Shown in pieces: positions 11,178 to 21,060 of a DNA stretch of 64,000 nucleotides (within the stretch, counting starts at the first letter, position 1; every line of letters starts with the position of its first letter). The stretch is from assembly GCA_012845835.1 (NCBI GenBank), contig JABAKD010000026.1, positions 8,914,558 through 8,978,557 of the forward strand, in the 5' to 3' direction. The position numbers were made by a program, and so were the translations under genes. The notes beneath the pieces are model-generated. The model saw nothing but the letters and a program-made list of their open reading frames with translations, did no database searches and had not been told where the DNA came from. Source of the stretch: Undaria pinnatifida. Lineage: Eukaryota; Sar; Phaeophyceae; Laminariales; Alariaceae.

Positions 11178-12252
11178 GTCTAAAACTCCCAAAAGAAGCG
11201 GCCCGCCTAGGGAAGGGGCTCTCGCGCCGCCCGCCTCGTCTCCCCCCCACCCCGAATAGTGGTGAAACGGAACGACGACCTTGCTGAGGCCCTCTCCTCG
11301 CCGGGGTCTAGGGCGGATGCCGAGGCTGGTGGAGCTGTGTTTGTCGAGGACGACGGTGTCAGATGTAGGTGATGATGGTGGGCCCGCCGTGGTTCCGCAG
11401 ACTGCGGTGCGGAGGAGCACAGCAGTACAGTACAGTCAGTTGTTGTGACGAACAAAATAAAAAATGAATAGGGCTGCAGCTGCAGCTGCTGCTATTCCTG
11501 CTGCTTTGCTTGTTGTTGCGGTTTGGAACAGCGGCAATCACCGACAGTCGCTACGGCCAGCTTTCTGTCACTCCCAGAGGACGGGTACTTATTCCTTCGG
11601 CCTTGGTGCGTGGAAGGTTGGAGGAGGGAGATGGCTAAACCATCCAGAACAAGCTCCTCCGTGACACGTCACCCTCCTCGCACCAACCAGCTTTTGAAAT
11701 CGTCCCTCTACGTGATCCTTCTTTGTGACGACGTACTCATAAAAACTTCCTTGCGCGTCGCCGTCGCAGCGCGTCCTAAACAGGGTGCGGATGACGTGTG
11801 AAAGCGAGCGGTACCCGGCGCTTTGTCGGCCTGCGTTGGAGGGATGTTGACGCGGGGACAGCCGCTGTACGTCTCGGCAATCTCGGTAGGTCTGAACACG
11901 TCTCGTGAAGGTCACACATCTAGACGTAGGCACACAACATTTTTTTTCACCGAATTGACGACGGTCCAAAAAAACGAAACGATCGTCGATGGTTAAAATT
12001 GATTGGTCTTTAATCATCAATGGGTGACGATGATTGGTTCTGACGAAAGAGCGAGTTTCGATGTCGATTTTGGACATTTTAGGACATTTGAAGTTTTCAA
12101 ACACTTCATAATTTTTACTCGATTTTAGAGAGGGAGTTCGGGTGTTCGAAATATTTCCTTCCCTTCCTGTGTGAAAATTGATTTCGATTTTCGATTTTTG
12201 GGTGTTGATTTTAAATGATTTTGAACGCCACCCGACTTTTCACCAGACAGAT
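11178..12252. other. intergenic, no gene recognised
   Basis: No supported gene. Minus-strand frames in 11589-12104 show no family similarity. An AT-rich stretch follows 11940. Confidence 0.4.
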
Positions 12253-12302
12253 TGTTACCTGTGACCACGGACTTGATTATGCGAGTTAATGTGAGTACAA
12301 CA
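12253..12302 (+). mobile_element. Rep2 3' end fragment
   Basis: CCTGTGACCACGGACTTG, ATTATGCGAGTTAATGTGAG and a short (ACA)n tail match the 3' end of the Rep2 copies at 41254 and 43017. Only the last 50 bases are present, as expected of a 5'-truncated retroelement insertion. Confidence 0.65.
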
Positions 12303-12836
12303 ACTTAAAATAGGCAAACACTATACAGCAGTCAGTACGTGTTTCATGAATGAAACACAGATCTATAATGTACCACGCCAGCTTGAAAAGTTGAATTTCA
12401 ACCATTCGATCGATCGTACTCACAGCTGTTTTTCATTTTTTTATCAAAAAACAAAATACGTACAAGGGCAGCTCTTCTTGTTCACCCTGCATACCTTCGA
12501 ATCACAGAATACTAGTAATCGTACCACACACATTTGTATGTACAAGAGCATTAACACAAGAACACGAAAAATGTGCGAATGTACAAGAGCAAGAACACGA
12601 GCATGATGACGATCGAGTACTCGGTCTTTTATTTTTGCTTTACTGGTTATTATATACTTCGAAGTATTTACAAGTACTACGTACGGTGATCGTACATACA
12701 TGTGTACCACGTACTATTTTTAAATAGATAGAGCAGCAGCAAGCTGGTGCTGCTGTAAGCCGCAGTGCCCCACAAGGGTAGCACCTACCAGCACTACATA
12801 CATGCATATATATGCATATATATACCAAAAAAAATG

Positions 12837-13298
12837 AAAATACACTCCTCCAGACTGTGAGATCGAAGATTTTGTCGAAACTCATCTTTGCAAGCTGTGT
12901 GTGATACTCCGATCGCGCGTATTACGGGTTGTGTGTCCTCTGTTAAGATACGGCCTCGAAAGGCCTGTAAGTATCCGAATTTGAGATCATTTGGATGGGT
13001 TTCGTATGATAAGGTTGGCGTTTTATATTCGGGAAAGTTACGAGGTAGATCGGAGGCACGTGCCTCCGATCTCAGAAGCTATCCCAGGCTCTGGTGGAAA
13101 CGAATAAAGCTACATCTCTACGAAGGAACGAAAGTGAGTACTCTTCGAGGACCTGCTCAATTGGCAGACCTGCAGGAGGGGGCACTCTGTGTCCCCCACC
13201 TTTAATTTAACATGTGGCGTCGACGGCAGGAGGACATGAAAAAAAACAAAAGAAAACATCTCATTAAGGATATAGGTCGGCGACTCCCCTTACAACTA
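12837..13298 (-). repeat. dispersed repeat, longer inverted partner of 3070-3225
   Basis: The outer blocks 12837-12946 and 13257-13298 match 3105-3222 and 3070-3110 in inverted orientation. The central 310 bases are unique in this window and include a perfect 16-bp palindrome, CGGAGGCACGTGCCTCCG-type, near 13050-13070. No product is recognised. Confidence 0.7.
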
Positions 13299-13337
13299 CA
13301 GTGTAGCTATCAGGGTCAACAGGGTGATCTTAGTCAG

Positions 13338-14060
13338 TCTGTGCGCGGAAACTATAAAACCCGTTTTTGAGGGGGACAAAATCTGACAGCTAGCTGTGGA
13401 GGGAAATGTATCCCTTTATTATCAAGTGAATCCTGTAAGTCGAATAACCGGTGAGGGGGGGGGCGGAGTTTTGAAGGACGTGGCGGCCTGGTTTTGATCA
13501 AAAGCGAGCGGGGTTGGAGGGGGGGGGACCTGAGGGGGGGGGGGGGGCGGACGGGCGGGCAATTTGTGCGTGGAAGCTATAAATCCTTTAATTAAGGGGA
13601 TAAATCCGACGGGTTTAGGGAGAAAAAAAAAGAAGAAAAAAAAAAATGCACCAGTTTATCATAGGGGGGAGGGGTTGGGGCAGGGGTGGGGCGGGTGGGG
13701 CAGCTAAATCTGTGCATGGGAACTATATATTATTTTGAGGGGATAAATGTGACGGTTTTGGAAAGAATGCATCAGTTTATCATGTATATCCTGGGGTAAG
13801 TCGTACAATCAGAGAGTAGAGAAAGGGCGGAGTGTTCGAGGGGGTGGGGGTGGGATGGGGTGGGGGGGTTGGGGAGGTGGGGGGTGGGGGCGGGGGGGCG
13901 GGGGGGCGGGGGGGGGGGGGGGGGGGGGGGGGGAGGGAAGGGTTTTTGGTGAGGGGTTTGTTATACGTGTGGTGCTAGGTCTAGGCGTTGGTGCGGGTGG
14001 TGGGGAAGAAGGGGGCGTTCGGGGCGGGGGGGGGGGGGGGGGGGAGCAGAGGCATGGATG
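13338..14060 (+). repeat. degenerate tandem repeat ending in G-run block
   Basis: Three diverged units begin near 13338, 13564 and 13711. Each starts with a form of TGTGCGTGGAACTATA followed by a 'GGGGATAAAT.TGACGG' stretch and a G-run. Bases 13840-14045 are almost pure guanine runs with T, A or C interruptions. The open frame through this block is not a gene. Confidence 0.75.
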
Positions 14061-14820
14061 GCTCTAGAAAGATAATGAGGTGATATCCAGTGCGTGAAGT
14101 GTTTATTAATCTGGCGGATTTCGATATTAGGTGGGGCGTTTGAGCAAGGGAGAGCGAGAACGGGGGGGGGGGGGATTTTAGGAGGTTTAGGTCACAAATA
14201 ATATTCAAATACACTCCGGCTGTGAGATATATACTACGTGTCCTTCGTGGCAAGCAGCAGCAGCTAAAAAACCCTAACAAATCCGAAATACAACGGGCCA
14301 CTTTGGTGTGGACATGTGTATTTTTATTTTGTACCCACAGGCAGGTAACGTGGGTACCAGGTACTACTGCCGTTATTTGTTCTGCGCTGATAGTTAAAAA
14401 ATGATCATTATTATTAATAATAATAATAATACTACTAAACTGTACAGACAGGAGGAGGTATTAGTCTATATTATAGGTGGTATTTATGGTACTCGCGGCA
14501 GTACGAACGCAGCACCCCCGTTTTCTACCACACTCTCCTCGCCGAGCACGAGCAGCAGCAGCAGCTTCTATGCTGCAGCGTACCTCGCACGAGTTGCTGC
14601 TCCTATGCAAGTACGCTTTCTATCTTCAGAACCCCCCAACCCGCCGCCGCCATTACACCCCGCCCTACTGCAAGCCAAATAAATGGACCAAGAGCCCGCC
14701 CTCCCGTATACGAGCACTCACTACGTACTTGAAAATTTTGTGTCCAAATTGGCAACAACCAGTCGCCCACACAACCATATTGGTTGTAGCAACAACTACT
14801 ACTATATACTACTACTTATA

Positions 14821-14827
14821 ACTACTG

Positions 14828-14868
<41 letters not shown>

Positions 14869-14869
14869 G

Positions 14870-14907
<38 letters not shown>

Positions 14908-14908
14908 G

Positions 14909-14961
<53 letters not shown>

Positions 14962-15262
14962 GCTACTACTACTACTACTACTACTACTACTGCTACTACT
15001 ACTACTACTACTGCTACTGCTACTACTACTGCCACTACTACTACTACTACTACTACTACTATACTACTGCTACTACTACTATACTACAGTACTACTGCTG
15101 CTATAATACTGCTACTATTAATACGACGACTAACCACCACACCACCACCACCACCACCACCACCACCACCAACCACCACCACCACCACCATCACCACCGC
15201 CGCCACCACCACCACCGTCACCATCACCACCGCCGCCACCACCACCACTACCACCGCGATTA
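14821..15262. repeat. trinucleotide microsatellites (ACT)n then (CCA)n
   Basis: 14821-15075 is a long (ACT)n array with GCT variants, and 15137-15262 is a (CCA)n array. All six frames stay open simply because the unit is three bases. The resulting polythreonine, polyvaline and similar translations are artefacts. Confidence 0.95.
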
Positions 15263-16396
15263 TTGCGTGTGTGTTGATATGCCCTTTTCCGGTTGCCCTA
15301 TCTATGTTGGAACCGCATGCCATGCAGCACAACACTACCAGTAGTTGTTGGTAGTGGGTTTGACAGCGGGCGTTTTGGACGTTTCCATTTTCATTGTTGT
15401 TGGTGTTAGTATACCATAAATAGATCGATTGACACATAAACGGGTGCAACGCGTGTAACTTCTTGAAGAAGTACTACTTTATTCTAAACTACCTACCTAG
15501 TATTCTGCTTAGTAGTACGATACTATTGATAGGTAGGAGACGTCGCCCGTGACGTGGGCGGGGGTCAATGCTGCTTACGACGCGTGATACGATAATACGA
15601 CAGTACGATAACACGATAATACTACTACTGTATGTAGCCTAGGACTATAAGAAGGTGTGGTGTGGTAAAGGCTACTGCCGTACTATACTGTGCTGTAGTG
15701 TAGTATAGTAATACCAAGTAGTAATAAATAGCAGTATAAGAGCTCCTCAAGTGAGGGGCCTCCGGAAAAAAGAAAAAAGAATGCACCTCTTACCTCTCTC
15801 TATCGTTGCATCCGGTCTCTCGTACTCTTCTTACTCTTAATCTCATTTCATTATATATTTTTTAAGTACACGGGAGGCATTCTTGTCTCAAAAGCATGAA
15901 GCTCTTCTAATACTATGTAATGCCAGTAGTAGGAGTAAATGACTGTTACAGACACAGGCCAGCCTTTCTTTGCAGGTCTCTCTAATAGGCAGGCTCCACG
16001 TTGGTTACTCACTTGTAGTCCTACTACTACTGTGTACATAGATAAAAGCTCTCGTTGAATTTTTTTTTAATCAAATTATTAATAATTGCTCCACACACGC
16101 CACGGACGCACTGAACGCGTGCAATTCCGCGAGGCAAAAACACCATCCCCATTTTCCTATACGCACATGCCTTCAAAGGCATGTGAAACTTGTGAAACCC
16201 TTTTATATCCAGCCGCGGCGTATCCCATATATTGCGCCTTGTTGTTAGGCTCCCAGGGAAATACCATCATACTAGCCCACCCTGATGAGCCGTATATATA
16301 TAATATGCAGAAATATGGAAGATTCGGGGAAGCACCGGTTCCACGGTCTAGAACACGACTATAAGATGCGGCTCTTCACAACCTACTCCCACACCT
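15263..16396. other. intergenic, no gene recognised
   Basis: No supported gene. There are short AT-rich tracts and a TATTAATA at 16077-16084. Confidence 0.4.
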
Positions 16397-16720
16397 CTAC
16401 CCTGCGAGGCTACGATGCCTCAGTAAAAATGCTAAATAAAGCAGAAAACCACAAACGACTATCAACTTGTGATGTAAAACGGGTATCAGAGAGCCCAAAG
16501 CCAAAATCCATATTGGAGCTGGAGAAACATTCGGAAATTCGCAGAGAACGTCACCTAGTTCTTCGATGCCCGCAGGAGTCCACTCCGGGCTATGTAAATC
16601 GAAAGTTATATCGCGCAAATGCCTCGGAAGGCGGTGCCAGGCGTGCACGAACGACACCCGTTGTTCTGGAGTCAAAAACTCGAAGGCCATACCAGAGCAA
16701 CTATTAATAGCTGCATGCAT
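16397..16720 (-). pseudogene. Ty3/gypsy-type pol fragment, frameshifted
   Basis: On the minus strand the frame reads SPEWTPAGIEELGDVLCEF, which I recognise as the segment just before the reverse transcriptase domain of Ty3/gypsy polyproteins. Right after this the frame shifts: the expected FSSS.MDFG continuation is found in another frame at about 16515-16545, and no reverse transcriptase core follows. This is a short dead relic. Identification rests on memory of the family, so it is not certain. Confidence 0.6.
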
Positions 16721-16744
16721 TGTGTTAAGCAGTTACCTGGTAGA

Positions 16745-17090
16745 GGGTATTAGTCCGTTTGACCACTGATAAAAAAGTTAGCCAATTGCCTACCCAAACC
16801 AAGCCTTATGACCCCCCTCCCCTTGAAACGGCGGGATAACAGGTCAGCCGGACATACGGGTGGACGTGTCAATATCCACGCGGTTCGATGTCCTGGGAAT
16901 ACCGGGGAGAGATCATGTTTCAAGTTCGAAAAGTTTAATATTGATGGATGATGAGATTCGAACCCACGACCGAAAAACCCATGGTCCTGTCGACGACGCT
17001 ATTTGCCGAGGAATTAGAGGATAGCAGTCCGTTTGGCTACTGGTAAAAGGTTAATCGATTGCCCACCCAAACCAAGCCTTACAACAAAGA
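16745..17090 (-). repeat. tRNA-like repeat with duplicated head
   Basis: On the minus strand 17090-16925 contains an A-box-like GTAGCCAAACGG and a B-box-like GGGTTCGAATCTC with a long insert between. The head (17015-17085) is repeated at 16745-16812 in the same orientation. No acceptor stem pairs, so I call it tRNA-derived repeat DNA and not a tRNA gene. Confidence 0.5.
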
Positions 17091-17810
17091 TTGTGAAAGA
17101 AAAGTGCACCACGTTCGCCGACCACACTGCAGAATTTTCTATAACTCCACAAAAATCCAAGGACCATGTATTCAAAAACGTGGGAGCGTGCGGTTATTAA
17201 GAGGTTAACTCACAAAGCTTTTCCCGCCACTCGCCGATGTTTCTCATGCTTTGTTTCTTTGTTTGCTTGCTGTATGTGCGTTTCGGTGTCGCTGTGCCTG
17301 ATCGGCTTTGCCCGGTGAAGGTTTCTGGAGCGTCATGGCTGGCCCAGTTCGAGAGTTCCATGTGTACCACACTACAACTATACAACTCCTACAACTGCTG
17401 CCAAATACGGTAGCAGGTAATACTACCACATAGCAGGTACAACCCAAGCATAAAAACAAAGCAACAAGTTTGGTGGAAATTAATAGGTAAAAATAATACG
17501 GGTAGTATACGTACGGTCAACACCATTAGTAGGCTGTCCGCAGCGCGTGACGGGCGGAGCGCAGCCAATAACAGACAACATTGATCCGCAGACAAAATAT
17601 GCTACCAGCCAAAACCGTGTGGTACAACAACGTAGCAGAAAAGAAAAACGCACAATTAGTAAAAATGCACACATCATATCGCCAGAAAGAAGAAAAACAG
17701 CAAGCAACGTCAAGGGAAAAAGTAACCCCACACTTCCCACCACCTACTATACCGTTGATAGCAAAAACGCCTCATCATTGCGACGGGAAACGCATGGTGA
17801 GGATTGAGCG
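17091..17810. other. intergenic, no gene recognised
   Basis: Nothing recognisable beyond short open frames on both strands. Confidence 0.4.
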
Positions 17811-17990
17811 CGGGGGGGGGGGGGGGGGGCGGAGAAGGGGGGGGCGGAGGAGGAAGAGGAGGAGGAGGAGGAGGAGGAGGACAAGGAGGAGGAGGAGGAG
17901 GAGGACGAGGAGGGGAGGGCGTACTCATTGGTTTCTCGCCTAGGTCATTTGACCATTGACCGCGGATCCTTTCGAGACGGAGCGCGGGGG
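17811..17990. repeat. G/GGA-rich tract followed by RepC fragment
   Basis: 17811-17922 is a run of G and (GGA)n. It leads into GCGTACTCATTGG and GACCATTGACC (to about 17975), which is the head of the RepC dispersed repeat also found at 21087, 21298, 23903 and 39880. Confidence 0.75.
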
Positions 17991-18648
17991 GGGGAAGGGG
18001 GAAGGAAGAACAGGATGATTTCGTTCCAAACGTGCACGGACGAGGAGCCGGTGAGTCAACCGCTGACGCAAGATCATTTCCACACAACAAGGCCTACGTT
18101 GCACGCTGCTTTGATAACCACGCGATAACCACGCGCGTCCCTCGTCGTCGATCGATGGGTTAGTCTTCGTGCACCATACTCACTCCCCACTCCTTGCCGA
18201 GTGTGATCGTCGCCAACCGATATACATCATCACCGCCAGAGGCAGGCAAGCAGTATGCGTGTTATTTTTTCGGCTTTAGATCGTTTGTTCTCCAGTGGCA
18301 CCAACCAACAAGGTACCGAGTCACCCGCCGTACTCTTCAACAAAGAAACGTGCATCTCGCTTTCGTCATGCAGTCAGCCACGGTACGCAGCTGCTACAGA
18401 CGCTGTATCAGCATCGCTACCACCTAGCCGTCGACGCAAGGCGTTCCCCTTCAAGAAAATTAGTCGGCCATTCCATCAACGATGCCTTCAGACATCAAAT
18501 GCGCTGTTGCCGCTGTTGTATTCGCGAGATTCAAGAAGCAGAGATGACTCTATGCGCATAGTCTACAGCAGTTACACCAGTTACAGCAAACAAAGTACTA
18601 ACGGTAGTAATGGTGGGCAGGCTAGACAGCACATCAAACGTCGGTAAT

Positions 18649-19062
18649 CCAGGACCAACAAGTGGTAATCAACGACCACTGCGGTAATCCACGACAGACG
18701 GCGGTAAACTATCATCGGCGTTAATCCACGACCGATTATTGGTAATGTACGACTGATGGCGGGAATCCAAGAACCATGGCGGTAATCTACGATCAACGGC
18801 GGTAAGTCACGACCGACCATCGGTAATCCGCCGGTGGCGGTAACCCATGACCAGCGGCGGTACTCCACGACCAATGACGGTAATCCACGACCGGTGATGA
18901 TAATCCACGACCGGCCATCGGTATTACCCGACCAACGGCGGATCTCCACCATCAACTGCAGCGGTAATCCCCGACCGACGGTCGGTAATCAACAACTGTC
19001 GGCGGTACTCCACGATTGACGGCAGTAATCCAAAACCGACGACGGTAATCGACGAACGACCG
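18649..19062. repeat. degenerate minisatellite, unit about 21 bp
   Basis: Roughly eighteen diverged units of the type GGCGGTAATCCACGACCGA follow one another. Because the unit is near 21 bp, one frame on the minus strand stays open with a seven-residue periodicity; I do not consider it coding. The flanks (17991-18648 and 19063-20589) hold no recognised gene. A small GACCCGACCC-type pentamer array lies near 20195-20285. Confidence 0.8.
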
Positions 19063-20589
19063 TCAGCATGCCTCTCAGGCCTCAGGTCGAAGACACAAAA
19101 CAGTATATCCAACAAAAACAGGAGAGGAAAAGAGCGTACAAAAAAACGTGTTTTATGAAAATGCGGCCGAAAACCTGTATCCATTACTCGTAAAACTTTA
19201 CAGGAACAGCTACAGCTACAGCAGAAGAACTGCTCACGCCCACGCAAAAACAGGGGAGCCAGGTTCTCAATGCCACTCCCACTCATGCAGTCAAAAACGG
19301 TTGGCTATACAAGATGAAAAAAATCGATAACTGTCAGCCTCTTGCTCTGTATACGCCGCCCATCCCATTCCAGCCCCGGCGAGGAAAATTCACTCGGACA
19401 CATCTCGGAAACACAGAAGGAAACGCAACCAACTTTTGTTGGACGGGGACGCATCGGGAAACCCGAAGCGAAACACCAACAGCTGTGATTAGCTGCCGAC
19501 ACATCGGGCATGCCAAAAGAAACCGCAACAGCTCTGATTGGGTAGGGAACAAATCGGACACGAAACGCCAAGAGCTTTCATTGGCTGGTGACGCATCCGA
19601 CACGCGAAACGAAACGCTGACAGCATGGATTGGGTAGGGACACGTCGGCAGGGATGCGGGTTGCCGGTCCCGGCCCGCGAAGGGTTAACTAATCCCCACG
19701 AGGCTCGAAAAAAAAGGTTCTAGAAGGTTTGACAGCACCTCCTAAATAGAAACGCCTTCGTATATATATTGGAAACCCCATTTTGGACGTGTTCTCATTA
19801 TTATTGCGGAACCGATTCTTGAGATGCGGTTCTCATAAATTCCCATTATGCGGTACTACCGACAGATTCGCACTCAAATCTGCGGCAACACTCATCCGTG
19901 CACATCTGAACATCGGACATGCGAAGCAAAACACCTACAGCTTTGATTGGGTGGGGGCGCATCGGAAACGCGAAACGAAGCTCCAACAGCTTTCACTGGG
20001 TGCCACAAGAAAAACGTCTGGAGGAAAAACCGCGCCTTACCGTTTCTCCGAGTGCTCAGTGCTGCCGCAGGGTAGGCGAAAAAAACTTATCGCTCTGATA
20101 CCAGGCGGCGTCACTATTAATAGTGGTCGCAGGGTCTGCAAGGCGGCTCGCTTCTGGCTGCCCGATCCGCGACATTTCGAACACCTCTTGACCCGACCCG
20201 GCCAGATCCGACCCGACCCGACCCGACCCTACTCAACCGGTGATATTTCGAACACTTTTTGACCCAACCCGATTCGACCCGGTCTGTAAGATTTTGAAAA
20301 CATTCTTACCCGTGAACAGCCCTGAAAAACTAATTGTTCGCGCCCTGCTCTGCTTCAGTCAGACTTACCTGCTTCGGCGCGGACACGTCTTTGCCAGACG
20401 GGTTAGGGCCGTACACCAATGTAGAAAAAAAAAACACCTCCCATCCTTATCCATGCAGCCACCGCACCCCATTCGCTCAAAACGCCTACGTACCAGTACG
20501 TATTAACCCTTTTAACAAAAACAAATCTCACACAAATTCCAGGTAGTCTGTCGCGAAAAACGAGGGCGCGGTCCTAAAGGGGTCAACAG

Positions 20590-20758
20590 CAACAAGTACG
20601 GGGGAATCCCAACGTGAACCGCGTCCCCTCCCCCCCCCCCCCCCCGCCGCCGTCGCCACCGCCGTCGCCTGCGGGGTCTTTATAAAACGCATTTTTTTCT
20701 TTTCCAAAAAATAAGTCGCTACGGAGGCGGTTTTTCCGCGGAGCTTCTCGGGAAGGTA
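20590..20758 (-). repeat. tandem duplicate of the VPS35 3' end
   Basis: This is a diverged copy of 20770-20927: a poly-C tract flanked by GTGAACC, then a stretch that on the minus strand corresponds to the last codons of VPS35 (PEKLR and ASV are still readable) and its 3' flank. The stop codon of the parent is lost in the copy. TATTAATA (20761-20768) sits at the junction. Confidence 0.8.
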
Positions 20759-20871
20759 CGTATTAATAGCAGCAACTATGGGGAATCCTCGACGTGAACC
20801 CCCCCCCCCCCCCCCCCCCTCGCCGCCGCCTGCCGGGTCAGTAGAAAACGCAATTGCTTCCTCTTCAAAAA

Positions 20872-21060
20872 TCAAATCGTTACGGAGGCGAACTTTTGGC
20901 GGAGCTTCTCGGGAAGGTCTTCCTGCGTCTTTTTGCGGCGGATGTGGTCGAGGGTGTTCGCATAGTAAAGCTCCATCTCCGTGCGCGCGTCTGACTGGTC
21001 GAGGCTCTCGATGTGCTCGTTAATCAGCGCCACCAGACCCGAGATGTACCGCCCAGCGAT
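20872..21060 (-). CDS. VPS35: VPS35 exon 17 (C terminus and stop)
   Basis: Sixty-two codons and a TGA (20874-20872) encode the last helices of the solenoid, including LVALINEH and [10 protein letters not shown], which match the end of other VPS35 proteins. The acceptor (CGGCTAG) follows a C/T-rich tract supplied by the head of a RepC copy (21087 onward). The exon lies 5.5 kb from exon 16. Exon 16 itself would run into an in-frame stop if its donor at 26572 were not used. Confidence 0.9.
   Translation of the reverse strand: MAGRYISGLVALINEHIESLDQSDARTEMELYYANTLDHIRRKKTQEDLPEKLRQKFASVTI

Noticed and set aside
14683..15354. Open frame of 223 codons rich in threonine, with a polyvaline frame opposite
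   Set aside because: It is only the translation of (ACT)n and (CCA)n microsatellites; all frames are open for the same reason.
16925..17060. A tRNA gene with a long variable arm
   Set aside because: The B-box is good, but the 5' and 3' ends do not pair and the head is duplicated nearby.
18581..18955. Minus-strand protein of 124 codons with seven-residue repeats
   Set aside because: It is the translation of the degenerate 21-bp minisatellite; unit divergence is not codon-aware.
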